Positions 7,270 to 15,381 of a DNA stretch of 64,000 nt are shown here, one piece after another. The stretch lies in the NCBI GenBank assembly GCA_900550565.1, contig URSG01000003.1:1-64000 (forward strand). Reading direction: 5' to 3'. Each line of letters opens with the position of its first letter. The stretch's first letter is position 1. This DNA comes from an uncultured Rickettsiales bacterium. Lineage in GTDB: Bacteria > Pseudomonadota > Alphaproteobacteria > Rs-D84. The position numbers and the translations under genes were made by a program. The notes under the pieces were generated by a model. That model was not told where the DNA came from and did not search any database. It worked only from the letters and a program-made list of their open reading frames with translations.

Positions 7270-10011
7270 ATGTCTGAAATTACTAGTAATGCCGATGATA
7301 TGGCTGTAAAAATTCCACAATCGTCAATAGAGCACGAAATGCGGACCAGTTTCTTGGACTATGCGATGTCGGTTATTGTTGACCGCGCGTTGCCTGATGT
7401 CCGTGACGGGTGCAAGCCTGTGCATCGTCGTATTTTATACGTTATGAACGATGTTGCGCCGGCGACAAAGCCAACGGTTAAATCTGCGCGTATCGTGGGC
7501 GAGGTTATGGGTAAATATCACCCCCATGGCGATAGTTCTATTTATGACGCAATGGCCCGTATGGCCCAGGATTTTTCTATGGGCGAAACGTTGGTCCAGG
7601 GCCAGGGTAATTTTGGTTCGCGTGACGGGGATAAACCGGCGGCTATGCGTTATACCGAGGCGCGCCTGTCCAAACTGGGGGCGTCGTTGATGGACGATAT
7701 GGACAAAGATACCGTTGATTGGCAGCCGAACTTTGACGGCACATTGCAAGAACCGGTTGTTTTGCCGACCAAGTTCCCAAATTTCTTGGTCAATGGCGGT
7801 TCGGGTATTGCAGTTGGTATGGCGACAAATGTTCCGACGTATAACCTGGGTGAAATTTGCAATGGTATTTTGGCAATCTTGGACAACAAGGATTTGTCAG
7901 ATGATGAATTGTTCGGCATTATCCCTGGGCCTGATTTCCCAACAGGGGCGATAATAATGGGACGTGCCGGCGCATACAAGGCGCATACGACTGGGCGTGG
8001 GTCTATTATCGTTCGTGCAAAAACGCACATGGAAAAATTCCACGACCACGACGCAATCGTTGTTGATGAAATCCCGTACCAGGTCAACAAGGCCCAGATG
8101 ATTATCAAAATCGCCGAATTGATAAAGGATAAACGCATAGAAGGTATTTCTGAAATTCGCGATGAATCGTCCAAAGAAGGTCTGCGTATTGTTATTGAAT
8201 TAAAGCGCGACGCGATTTCTGATGTGGTGTTGAATCACCTGTTCCAATACACGGAAATGCAGACGAATTTCCCGGTCAATATGATGGCGTTAAATCGTGG
8301 CCGTCCGATGTTGTTCAATATTCGTGGCGTGCTGGACGCGTTCATTGATTTCCGGTGCGAGGTTATTCGTCGTCGCACAATATTTGATTTGAACAAGGCG
8401 CGTGCGCGTGCGCATACGTTGTTGGGCCTGTCGGTGGCGGTTGGAAATCTGGACGATGTTATTGAACTGATTAAATCCAGTCCGAACCCAGACGCCGCGC
8501 GCGATGCATTGATTTCACGCGGTTGGCGTGCGTCGGATATTGAATCATATATTCAACTGATTGATGACCCAAATACAGAATACAAAGACGGTATGTTCTA
8601 TATGTCCGAAGATCAGGCGCGTGCAATTCTGGAATTGCAATTACATCGTCTGACGGGATTGGAACGCGACAAGATTCACGACGATTTAACAACGTTGGGT
8701 GCGTTGATAAAAGACCTGTTGGATATTCTGGGCAGTCACGAACGTATTATTCAAATTATCCGTGATGAAACCGCATCTGTTCGTGATAACTGGGCGTCGC
8801 CACGTCGCACAGAAATATCTGATGCAGAAATAGATATTGACATAGAAGATTTGATTGCACGCGAAGATATGGTTATCACGGTGTCTAATACCGGTTATAT
8901 CAAGCGCGTATCGCTGGATACATATCGCGCGCAAAAACGCGGTGGCAAGGGTCGCAATGCAATGACCACCAAAGAAGATGACTATGTCGTCCAGGTCTTT
9001 GTTGCGAATACGCATACGCCACTGTTGTTCTTTAGTTCCAAGGGATTGTGCTATAAACTGAAAACATATAAATTACCCGAAGCGGCGGCATCTGCCAAGG
9101 GACGGCCATTGGTCAATCTGTTGCCGTTGGAAAATGGCGAAACGATTACCGCAATATTGCCAGTCCCCGAAGAAGAAGTTGCGCGCGTTCGCGCATCTGG
9201 CCAGGAACATTTCCTGATGTTTGCAACGGCGTCTGGTACGGTGCGTCGCAATCGTATGTCTGATTTTGATTCAATCCGCGCAAACGGTAAAATTGCGATG
9301 AAACTGGACGACGGGGACAGTTTGATTTCTGTGCTGCCGTGCAACGAAGACCAAGATGTGTTCTTGGCAACATATCGCGGTCGTTGCATACGTTTCCCAG
9401 TCAACGAAATTCGCGTCTTTGCGGGCCGCAATTCAACCGGTGTTCGTGGTATGAATCTGGGCGCAGATGATAAGATTATCGGTATGTCAATGTTGACACA
9501 CGGTGAATCTGATGCGACGGTGCGTGCGGCGTATATTAAACAGTCGCGTGCATTGCGTCGTGCGGCAACTGGTGTTGACGAAGAAGCGTCTGATGACGAA
9601 GAAGCAACAACGCTGACACTGACTGATGAACAAATGGCGCGTATGGCGGCCGATGAACAGTTTATATTGACCATATCTGAAAATGGTTTTGGTAAACGCA
9701 CCAGTGCATATGAATATCGCACAACGCATCGTGGCGGTAATGGATTTACCAATATTAAACTGGGTGGTAAAAACACAGCGGTCGCAGGTTCGTTCCCGGT
9801 TGAAAACGGACACGATGTAATGATGGTGACCGATGGCGGTAAAATTATCCGCACACCGGTTGATGACGTTCGTATTGCTGGGCGCAGTACGGCCGGTGTG
9901 ACACTGTTCCGCACAGGTGAAAATGAACGCGTTGTGTCGGCGATTTCAATCGTCAGTGACGAAGAAGAAGCGGCCGAGGTTGAAGCCGACGCTGCCGCAA
10001 TCGCAGAATAA
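7270..10011 (+). CDS. gyrA: DNA gyrase subunit A
   Basis: Breakage-reunion subunit of gyrase, which introduces negative supercoils together with GyrB. The start chosen is the ATG at 7270 (MSEITSN), preceded by an AGGGGAAAG ribosome-binding site; a frame extension to 7210 overlaps the promoter. The active-site Tyr lies in AAMRYTEAR near residue 125. The GyrA box QKRGGKG near residue 560 separates it from ParC. The quinolone region reads HPHGDSSIYDAMARMAQ, keeping the Ser and Asp of susceptible enzymes. An acidic insert (DEEASDDEEA) near residue 775 and an acidic tail are notable. 913 aa. Confidence 0.97.
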   Translation: MSEITSNADDMAVKIPQSSIEHEMRTSFLDYAMSVIVDRALPDVRDGCKPVHRRILYVMNDVAPATKPTVKSARIVGEVMGKYHPHGDSSIYDAMARMAQDFSMGETLVQGQGNFGSRDGDKPAAMRYTEARLSKLGASLMDDMDKDTVDWQPNFDGTLQEPVVLPTKFPNFLVNGGSGIAVGMATNVPTYNLGEICNGILAILDNKDLSDDELFGIIPGPDFPTGAIIMGRAGAYKAHTTGRGSIIVRAKTHMEKFHDHDAIVVDEIPYQVNKAQMIIKIAELIKDKRIEGISEIRDESSKEGLRIVIELKRDAISDVVLNHLFQYTEMQTNFPVNMMALNRGRPMLFNIRGVLDAFIDFRCEVIRRRTIFDLNKARARAHTLLGLSVAVGNLDDVIELIKSSPNPDAARDALISRGWRASDIESYIQLIDDPNTEYKDGMFYMSEDQARAILELQLHRLTGLERDKIHDDLTTLGALIKDLLDILGSHERIIQIIRDETASVRDNWASPRRTEISDAEIDIDIEDLIAREDMVITVSNTGYIKRVSLDTYRAQKRGGKGRNAMTTKEDDYVVQVFVANTHTPLLFFSSKGLCYKLKTYKLPEAAASAKGRPLVNLLPLENGETITAILPVPEEEVARVRASGQEHFLMFATASGTVRRNRMSDFDSIRANGKIAMKLDDGDSLISVLPCNEDQDVFLATYRGRCIRFPVNEIRVFAGRNSTGVRGMNLGADDKIIGMSMLTHGESDATVRAAYIKQSRALRRAATGVDEEASDDEEATTLTLTDEQMARMAADEQFILTISENGFGKRTSAYEYRTTHRGGNGFTNIKLGGKNTAVAGSFPVENGHDVMMVTDGGKIIRTPVDDVRIAGRSTAGVTLFRTGENERVVSAISIVSDEEEAAEVEADAAAIAE

Positions 10012-10026
10012 AAACGGGGTGCCGAA

Positions 10027-10407
10027 ATGGAAAACAATGAATACTTTTCATCAATAAATGATGTATCCAAACGTTTGGACATTCCGGCACACACCCTGCG
10101 TTATTGGGAAAAACAATTCCCTGTCGCGATAAAGCCGACAACGGGTGCCGGTGGTCGTCGCTATTATCGTGGCGAGACGGTAAATCGCCTGGTCGTTATC
10201 AAGGATTTGTTGTATAACCGCGGTATGACGATTGCAGGTGTAAAAAAAATGTTGCGTGATGGCACGTTCCCAGATGCGCCGGGTGATGTGGTTATTTCTG
10301 CAACGTCACCGGTGAACCCCGGGACGCACAATGCGGCACACGCCGATGATATTTCTGCGGCGATAACATTGTTGGACGCGGCAAAGCAGATTTTAACGGC
10401 GGTGTAA
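10027..10407 (+). CDS. MerR-family transcriptional regulator, 126 aa
   Basis: The N-terminal winged helix-turn-helix matches MerR proteins: INDVSKRLDIPAHTLRYWEKQF at residues 10-31, then GRRYYRGETVNRLVVIKDLLYNRGMTIAGVKKML. The effector domain is short and has no metal-binding Cys, resembling the small alphaproteobacterial MerR proteins often found near ihfA. The C-terminal 30 residues look like a short dimerisation helix. It begins 15 bp after gyrA and its stop abuts the ATG of the next gene (TAAATG). Target unknown. Confidence 0.88.
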   Translation: MENNEYFSSINDVSKRLDIPAHTLRYWEKQFPVAIKPTTGAGGRRYYRGETVNRLVVIKDLLYNRGMTIAGVKKMLRDGTFPDAPGDVVISATSPVNPGTHNAAHADDISAAITLLDAAKQILTAV

Positions 10408-11151
10408 ATGCTGTTCACATCTGTTCCACATTTTCTTAGTAATATTATTTGCGGTCTGATTCCAGACAAGGCGCGTCGCAAAAAGGCACGTGTGATGATG
10501 AATTCGCCTATGGCAATCCAGGTGCAATTTATTCGTCGCAATATAGATGAACCAATTCGTCGTCTGAAAACATTTGTCGGATACCAGGCGCGCAGTCTGA
10601 TTATCGGCGTCAACGATAAATGGATTTTCAAGTTTCCGTTGCGTCGCGATAACAGTGATGAATTGGCCCAGCGCGAGGTGCGAATTGTCAACGCGTTGTC
10701 GCCACTGTCGCCGATTTATATTCCACCGGTCCAGATTTTAAAATTGCGTGGACGTTTGGTTCGTAAATATGAATTTGTGCGTGGCAAAACTCTGCGCCAG
10801 ACATCGCCCGATTTAATTCTGAAACATAAAACAAAGTTGGCGCGCCAGATTGCAAATTTCCTGTATGTTGTTGGCACATCAGACCCAGCAGAAATTCGTG
10901 ATTTGAAACCATCTGCGTCTGCGCGTCCTGGGTTCTTGTTCGGCTGGTCCCAGGGGGACGTTTGCGACAATTTTATGATAGATACGGAAACAATGAACGT
11001 GATTGCGATTATTGACTGGGAAGATGCACATTTCGGCGATATTTCGCCCCAGTTGGTAAACGACCGACGTTCGCCCCAGCGCGAACTGATGGCGGCGGTC
11101 AAGGACGAGTATGAAAAAATTTGGCACGCACACAATAAACAGAAAAAATAA
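10408..11151 (+). CDS. Phosphotransferase-like protein (APH/choline kinase fold), 247 aa
   Basis: The C-terminal part shows the kinase-like signature of the aminoglycoside/choline phosphotransferase superfamily: a Brenner-type loop SQGDVCDNFMID near residue 183 (Asp base and Asn metal ligand) and IDWEDAHFGDISP near residue 205 (Asp metal ligand). The N-terminal lobe has Lys-containing strands (NDKWIFKFPLRR) that could bind ATP. No resistance role should be assumed; substrates in this family include sugars, lipids and antibiotics. Translation probably restarts directly from the MerR gene, as there is no gap. A bidirectional terminator follows. Confidence 0.75.
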   Translation: MLFTSVPHFLSNIICGLIPDKARRKKARVMMNSPMAIQVQFIRRNIDEPIRRLKTFVGYQARSLIIGVNDKWIFKFPLRRDNSDELAQREVRIVNALSPLSPIYIPPVQILKLRGRLVRKYEFVRGKTLRQTSPDLILKHKTKLARQIANFLYVVGTSDPAEIRDLKPSASARPGFLFGWSQGDVCDNFMIDTETMNVIAIIDWEDAHFGDISPQLVNDRRSPQRELMAAVKDEYEKIWHAHNKQKK

Positions 11152-11180
11152 AATTCGCCGAACATGTCGGCGATTTTATT
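11148..11180. terminator. Bidirectional terminator
   Basis: ATAAAATTCGCCGA and TCGGCGATTTTATTTT flank a short loop, so T-runs appear on both strands. It serves the phosphotransferase gene (plus) and tRNA-Glu (minus). Confidence 0.8.
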
Positions 11181-11181
11181 T

Positions 11182-11256
11182 TGGCAGTCCCAAGGGGAAT
11201 TGAACCCCTGTTCCCAGAATGAGAATCTGGTGTCCTGACCGCTAGACGATGGGACC
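11182..11256 (-). tRNA. tRNA-Glu (CTC)
   Basis: The cloverleaf reads on the minus strand. The acceptor stem starts GGTCCCA, the anticodon loop TTCTCAT sits between CCAGA and TCTGG so the anticodon is CTC, and the T-arm contains GGTTCAA. The discriminator is G73 and CCA is encoded. The minus-strand promoter is TTGCAA (11290-11295), 16 bp, TATCAT (11268-11273). Confidence 0.95.
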
Positions 11257-11340
11257 AAGCGTGGCCTATGATAACATCTTTTTCATATTTTGCAAAAAGA
11301 AAACACGCGCCGCCGGCAAAAACTGTGCAAAGACAGACAG

Positions 11341-11369
11341 TTGAAAAAATGTGTTTTTTGCGGTATAAT
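11341..11369 (+). promoter_or_regulatory. Promoter of the M23 peptidase gene, leaderless type
   Basis: TTGAAA at 11341-11346, 17-bp spacer, TATAAT at 11364-11369. The ATG starts exactly six bases after the -10 box, so transcription is expected to start at or next to the A of the start codon. No Shine-Dalgarno is present. Confidence 0.7.
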
Positions 11370-11375
11370 TTGCGT

Positions 11376-12449
11376 ATGTCGTATGCTACAAAGAATCTTT
11401 TTATTGTGTTGGGAATTTGCGCAGGTATGCCGTTATTGTGCCGCGCAGCAAGTTTGCTGGAATCTGCGTCGTTCCCAAAAACAACAGGGGATTTAAGTTT
11501 TGTTGACAGAATAACCCTCCAGGAAAGTGATTATGAAATATTTAAAGATTTGTCCCCATACGACCAGTTGGACATAATATATACGGACCAGGGTATAAAT
11601 GATGAAGTGGCGGCGGACTATTTAATGGACGCGCAACAGGCCGAACAAAAAACTGATGCGAACGGTGCCACAAACGTGGCGTCTGGGCCTGGGGCGACAA
11701 CGACGCCTGGCCAGCCAACGGATACAGGTTCTGCGCCGGCGGTTGCCACGCCCAGCCCGACGCCCGTGGCCACCACACCCAGCCCTGCGCCTGTGACCAC
11801 CACGTCCGGCCCCTGTCCTGCGCCACCGACAGATGCGACGTATTGTGCGCAATCTGCGCCACATATTCCAAAAAATCAAAAAATACCATTTGGCAAACCC
11901 CTGTCAGACTATCTGTTTTGTTCTGATTATGGCCTGCGTTCTATGGGGAAACAAAAGGTTTATGATAAGAAAACGGGGAAATGGATTACAAAAACCATAT
12001 GGGACACACACTATGGTATGGACATAGGTTGCAGAGATGAATTTTATAACAAGCCTGTCTATGCCACGGCCGATGGCATCGTAGAACTCGCAAAACCAAA
12101 TCGCCCGGGCAGTTCTGCGGGAAACTATATTGTTATAAATCATGGAAATGGATTCAAGACCAGATATATGCACCTGAATAATATGTTGGTGGCCAAGAAC
12201 CAGCATGTCCAGGCCGGGTGCCAGATTGCAACGGTTGGATACACCGGTGGTGCCAAGGTGAACAAGGCGTCACTTAGGAAACAGAAATGTCCCACTATGC
12301 GCAAATCAATTTCCCATTTGCACTATGAAATACTTTACAATGGGTCGTTAAAAAGCGTGACCGGACCGGACGGCAAAACCGTGCGAATTGTTCATGGAAT
12401 TCGCAACAGCAACGCCATTGACCCCGCGCCATTTATGGGTGAAAAGTAA
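11376..12449 (+). CDS. Exported M23 (LytM-type) metallopeptidase, 357 aa
   Basis: Probably cuts peptidoglycan cross-links in the periplasm. The start at 11376 gives a signal peptide (MSYATKNLFIVLGICAGMP...CRA) and fits the promoter; an upstream extension to 11268 lacks these. A Pro/Thr/Ser-rich linker spans about 120-165 (repeats like TPSPTPVATT). The M23 domain covers the last 170 residues: HYGMDIG gives the first His and Asp zinc ligands, GNYIVINHGNGFKTRYMHL follows, and HLHYEI supplies the HxH motif. A six-to-eight-residue Lys/Cys insert (KASLRKQKCPT) interrupts the usual G-x-S-G...HLHFE spacing. Catalytic residues look complete. Confidence 0.9.
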   Translation: MSYATKNLFIVLGICAGMPLLCRAASLLESASFPKTTGDLSFVDRITLQESDYEIFKDLSPYDQLDIIYTDQGINDEVAADYLMDAQQAEQKTDANGATNVASGPGATTTPGQPTDTGSAPAVATPSPTPVATTPSPAPVTTTSGPCPAPPTDATYCAQSAPHIPKNQKIPFGKPLSDYLFCSDYGLRSMGKQKVYDKKTGKWITKTIWDTHYGMDIGCRDEFYNKPVYATADGIVELAKPNRPGSSAGNYIVINHGNGFKTRYMHLNNMLVAKNQHVQAGCQIATVGYTGGAKVNKASLRKQKCPTMRKSISHLHYEILYNGSLKSVTGPDGKTVRIVHGIRNSNAIDPAPFMGEK

Positions 12450-12502
12450 GAACCAAAAATAAACCCGGCACAAGGCCGGTTTTATTCTTGGTTGGGGCGC
12501 AC
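12450..12502. repeat. Direct repeat copy A: partial tRNA-Gln 3' end plus terminator
   Basis: A 53-bp block that matches 12635-12686 except for one substitution and one inserted T. On the minus strand it holds the last bases of tRNA-Gln with CCA and the following terminator hairpin, but not the rest of the tRNA. It also provides a hairpin (AAACCCGGC/GCCGGTTTT) just after the M23 peptidase stop. Confidence 0.85.
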
Positions 12503-12634
12503 TCAATTTCCTCGGTGTCACGCATAAATGCGCGACACCTGTGGGGCAACCGTGACGATTTGATTGCGCGCGGCTTATCAAATCTACTTGTTGTCGAACC
12601 GGCAACTTCGTTGCAGGTGTCGCACCGTGGCCAC
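12503..12634. other. 132-bp palindrome-rich segment between the direct repeats
   Basis: It contains several inverted repeats: GGTGTCACGCAT/ATGCGCGACACC (about 12513-12538), a 10-bp pair GCGACACCTG/CAGGTGTCGC enclosing about 75 bp, GATTTGAT/ATCAAATC, and GCAAC/GTTGC. No supported protein reads through it. It may encode a structured RNA or be the remnant of a small mobile element next to tRNA-Gln. Confidence 0.5.
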
Positions 12635-12672
12635 GAACCAAAAATAAACCCAGCACAAGGCCGGTTTATTCT
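12635..12672 (-). terminator. Terminator of tRNA-Gln (repeat copy B)
   Basis: Just past the tRNA 3' end on the minus strand, AAACCGGC / GCTGGGTTT forms a hairpin followed by TTTATTTTT. With the tRNA tail this is direct repeat copy B (12635-12686). Confidence 0.65.
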
Positions 12673-12746
12673 TGGTTGGGGCGCACGGATTCGAACCATG
12701 ATAAAGAGAACCAAAATCTCTTGTCCTACCATTAGACGACACCCCA
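12673..12746 (-). tRNA. tRNA-Gln (TTG)
   Basis: Minus-strand cloverleaf: acceptor TGGGGTG pairs with CGCCCCA, the anticodon stem AGAGA/TCTCT encloses TTTTGGT (anticodon TTG), and the T-arm has GGTTCGAATCC. A73 and encoded CCA are present. The promoter on the minus strand is TTGCAA, 16 bp, TATAAT, ending about 12 bp before the tRNA. Confidence 0.96.
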
Positions 12747-12841
12747 AAAGTGATTATGATTATAAGTATCTTTTGAATTTTTGCAATAACAAAAATTACG
12801 TTTTATATATTTGCAATTAAAAAAATTAGGATTCTTTATTA

Positions 12842-12912
12842 TTTTATGCTTGCATAAAAATCATTTCAAATATATAATCGTTCAGTTTTTTAATGATTAA
12901 AAGACTTTTAAT
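12842..12912 (+). promoter_or_regulatory. Promoter and two palindromic operators of the MarR-efflux operon
   Basis: The promoter is TTGCAT (12850-12855), 17 bp, TATAAT (12873-12878). Palindrome 1, TTTTATGCTTGCATAAAA (12842-12859), covers the -35 box. Palindrome 2, ATTAAAAGACTTTTAAT (12896-12912), lies just after the expected start of transcription. Two symmetrical sites around a promoter are the usual arrangement for MarR autorepression; the assignment to this MarR is inference. Confidence 0.65.
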
Positions 12913-12959
12913 TATTAAAGGACTGTTCGGTTCACCTTGCTACAAAGGGGGGCATAAAT

Positions 12960-13409
12960 ATGATGCGCAAAGAATTTATTAGTTTATTGGAATCAAATAT
13001 TTTAACATTGGACCGGTTGGCAGAACGGCTGCGCAAGGAGCCATTGGACGCTGGTCTGTATCCAAAAAATCAGATGACGGTATTGGTACGTCTGCACATG
13101 GGCGGACGGGCGCGATTGAAAGATATTGCGCGTCGCGAATTGGTGCCGGCACCGAATTTGTGTGCGACGTTTCGCAAACTGGAACGCGATGGTCTGGTGA
13201 CGCGGACGGTTGATGAAAACGACCGCCGTAATACGTGGTATGCATGCACGCCCGCAGGTGAAAAACTGGCGAGCAAGGCGATGGAATTATTTCGCAGTGC
13301 GATTTGTCGCCTGTTTGAAAATATCGCACCTGATGACGAGGCGGCATTGACAGATGCGCTGAAAACAATGAATGAAATACTGACAAAGATGGAGTTAAAA
13401 AATGTTTAA
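12960..13409 (+). CDS. MarR-family transcriptional regulator, 149 aa
   Basis: A winged-helix repressor, probably of the efflux genes that follow. RLKDIARRELVPAPNLCATFRKLERDGLVTRTVDENDRR (about residues 58-95) is the classic MarR recognition helix and wing, with the DxR-type wing Asp/Arg. A second Met at residue 2 is possible as start; AAAGGGGGGC lies upstream. Its last bases overlap tolC by 8 bp, so the four genes up to 18411 form one operon. The family usually binds small phenolic or lipophilic ligands that relieve repression. Confidence 0.92.
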   Translation: MMRKEFISLLESNILTLDRLAERLRKEPLDAGLYPKNQMTVLVRLHMGGRARLKDIARRELVPAPNLCATFRKLERDGLVTRTVDENDRRNTWYACTPAGEKLASKAMELFRSAICRLFENIAPDDEAALTDALKTMNEILTKMELKNV

Positions 13410-14730
13410 AATCGGACGATTTGCTGCGTTTTTTTGTGGCATAGTCGCAGGGGTGGCAAATGCAAACGCGATGGATTTATCGCTGGCGACGGCTGTGGAC
13501 AAGATTGTTGCCGAATCCCAGGATTTGAAAAAGGCCGACGCAAATGTTAAAAAGGCCCAGGCATCGCTGGATGCGGCGAACGCAAACCGTTGGTTTTCAG
13601 TTGACGGGACGGTGGGATATACGAATCTGATAAATGTTAAAAAGCCGTTTGATTCCTATGGTGTGGATTTAACCCCAGAAATGGGCGGTCTGTTGGCGCG
13701 TGTTTTGGGGACTGATATTGACCACCTGGAAATTCCAGATAATATTTTCACCGCAGGCGTCACAATAACCCAACCGATTTATACGTTTGGTAAAATTGGC
13801 AACGCAGTTGACGGTGTGCGGTCTGCGATAAAGATGGCCGACGCCAGTCGTGAAATGACACTGCGTGCGGTTAAATACAGTGCTGCTGATATTTACTGGA
13901 CGGCCAAGATGACCGATGAAATCGTTAAAATATCAAAACAAGATTTGGATTCTGCGCGCAACGCAAAGAAAAGTTTAACATCGGCAGGACGCGCAAACCG
14001 CAGCAATTTGGTAAAGATTGAATCTGATATTGCCGCCAAAGAAATAAATCTGTCTGATGCAGAATTCAATCGTGATACTGCGCACAGAATGTTGAAAATT
14101 CTGGCCGGTATTGATATGAACGAAGAATTAAATTTGACCGATAATTTCCCGTCTGATTTTTCAGACCTGGGGGCCGGCGAATTGAAATCTACGCCACAAT
14201 GGCGCGCATTAAACGAACAGGTTATGATGTATGAAAAACAGGCGCGTTCAAAACGTGCCGGGGCATACCCGACGTTGGCGGCGGTTGGTTCATACAGTTA
14301 TATGGCACTGGACCAAAACTTCAATGATATGTTTGGTCATGATAATTCCCAGTCTGCGTATTGGGGTGTGGCATTGCAGGTGCCTATTTTCAGTGGTGGC
14401 GCGCATCGCGCAAATGCAACAATAGAGGCCATGAATGCCGAGGCTGCACACCAAGATTTGGACAAGGCGAAAAAGATGACGACCGAAGAATATTCGCGCG
14501 CAATCGCCAAATATAATCATCTGCGTGGCAATCTGAAAACATTGGAAAATGCGCGCAATTTGGCGGCCAAGGCATACGGAATTTCCAGTGACCGTTTTTC
14601 GGCCGGACAAACGTCTGCGGTTGAATTGGCCGAAGTGTCCGCCGGTCTGTATCAGTTAGATATGGCGTTGTTAAACGCAAAATACAACATACTGATGTCG
14701 GCAGAATCTGTGAAAAAGTTGGGTGAATAA
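13402..14730 (+). CDS. tolC: TolC-like outer membrane efflux protein, 442 aa
   Basis: Outer-membrane channel component of a tripartite pump. The signal peptide covers residues 1-23 (ending NANA). Two repeated halves of the OEP fold are visible: the first has long helices (KKADANVKKAQASLDAANA) and the TQPIYTFGKIGNAV strand-turn near residue 130; the second has VPIFSGGAHRANA near residue 330 and the AAKAYGISSDRFSAGQTSAVELAEV helix start near 390. Length is normal for the family. It overlaps marR and is followed immediately by the adaptor gene. Confidence 0.93.
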   Translation: MFKIGRFAAFFCGIVAGVANANAMDLSLATAVDKIVAESQDLKKADANVKKAQASLDAANANRWFSVDGTVGYTNLINVKKPFDSYGVDLTPEMGGLLARVLGTDIDHLEIPDNIFTAGVTITQPIYTFGKIGNAVDGVRSAIKMADASREMTLRAVKYSAADIYWTAKMTDEIVKISKQDLDSARNAKKSLTSAGRANRSNLVKIESDIAAKEINLSDAEFNRDTAHRMLKILAGIDMNEELNLTDNFPSDFSDLGAGELKSTPQWRALNEQVMMYEKQARSKRAGAYPTLAAVGSYSYMALDQNFNDMFGHDNSQSAYWGVALQVPIFSGGAHRANATIEAMNAEAAHQDLDKAKKMTTEEYSRAIAKYNHLRGNLKTLENARNLAAKAYGISSDRFSAGQTSAVELAEVSAGLYQLDMALLNAKYNILMSAESVKKLGE

Positions 14731-14731
14731 T

Positions 14732-15361
14732 ATGAATACTGTAAAAAAACTGATTGCAAAAATAGATTGGTTGATTGCGCAAATGAAAACCCCACGTGGT
14801 CGCAAAATTACTGCGATTGCAGGTGTTTGTGTGATGGTATTGTGGGTTGCGTTTCGTTTTACCATGATTGGAATTGAACACGCGCGCCCTGTGTTTAATG
14901 CAACGCGTGATGCGGCGGAAAATGGCGTGCCGGTTGTGACGATGACGGTGACGCGCAGTGCCGGCGATTTGCGCGAACCAATCGCAATCAAAAATAATCG
15001 CGCCTATGTTTCGTCGGGTCGCGTGAATAAATTCGGTGTCGGTCAACACGTTGGCGATGGGGTGATTGTTTCTGTCGCAGGTGGAATTGACCTGGATTCT
15101 GGAATGTATGTTATTCGCACCCGTGGCGTGGCCGACGGTTTGCAGTATGCGAAATATCGCGCAACAGGATATTTTGTGCCAGTAGACGCCATAAACAACA
15201 ATGTTGTTATGGTTGCCGATGGCGATGTCGCACGTGCGCGCACCGTTCGTGTTGGTCGCCAGGACGATGAAAACGCACTGGTTGAATCAGGACTGCAAGA
15301 TGGTGACATTGTCATTTTGACGCACGTATCTGATGGCGACAAGATTCAAATCAAAAAATAA
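14732..15361 (+). CDS. Short RND periplasmic adaptor (membrane fusion protein), 209 aa
   Basis: It should link the inner-membrane pump to TolC. One N-terminal membrane segment (about residues 24-42) is followed by a periplasmic part. The C-terminal 70 residues resemble the membrane-proximal domain of MFPs (VPVDAINNNVVMVADGDVARARTVRVGRQ, then SGLQDGDIVI). At about 210 aa it is little more than half the usual 350-400; the long alpha-helical hairpin that contacts TolC and much of the lipoyl domain are not visible. No frameshift is evident, because the frame is open and neighbours are intact. A GTG at 14723 is an alternative start. Confidence 0.75.
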   Translation: MNTVKKLIAKIDWLIAQMKTPRGRKITAIAGVCVMVLWVAFRFTMIGIEHARPVFNATRDAAENGVPVVTMTVTRSAGDLREPIAIKNNRAYVSSGRVNKFGVGQHVGDGVIVSVAGGIDLDSGMYVIRTRGVADGLQYAKYRATGYFVPVDAINNNVVMVADGDVARARTVRVGRQDDENALVESGLQDGDIVILTHVSDGDKIQIKK

Positions 15362-15381
15362 AAAATGGGGAGATTACAGTT

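Noticed and set aside
9051..10094. Long minus-strand frame inside gyrA
   Set aside because: Antisense shadow of gyrA with the composition of a mirrored coding sequence; gyrA is certain.
10408..11151. Antibiotic-resistance phosphotransferase
   Set aside because: Only the general kinase-fold motifs are visible; the gene sits in a housekeeping context without mobile elements, so a resistance call is not supported.
11268..11375. Upstream extension of the M23 peptidase to 11268
   Set aside because: It would include the promoter and hide the signal peptide; the ATG at 11376 fits both.
12450..12502. Second full tRNA-Gln gene
   Set aside because: Only the last bases with CCA and the terminator are duplicated; D-arm, anticodon arm and most of the T-arm are missing.
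12488..12820. Plus-strand reading frame of 110 codons
   Set aside because: It runs through the palindromic segment, the direct repeat and the whole antisense of tRNA-Gln, and has no ribosome-binding site.
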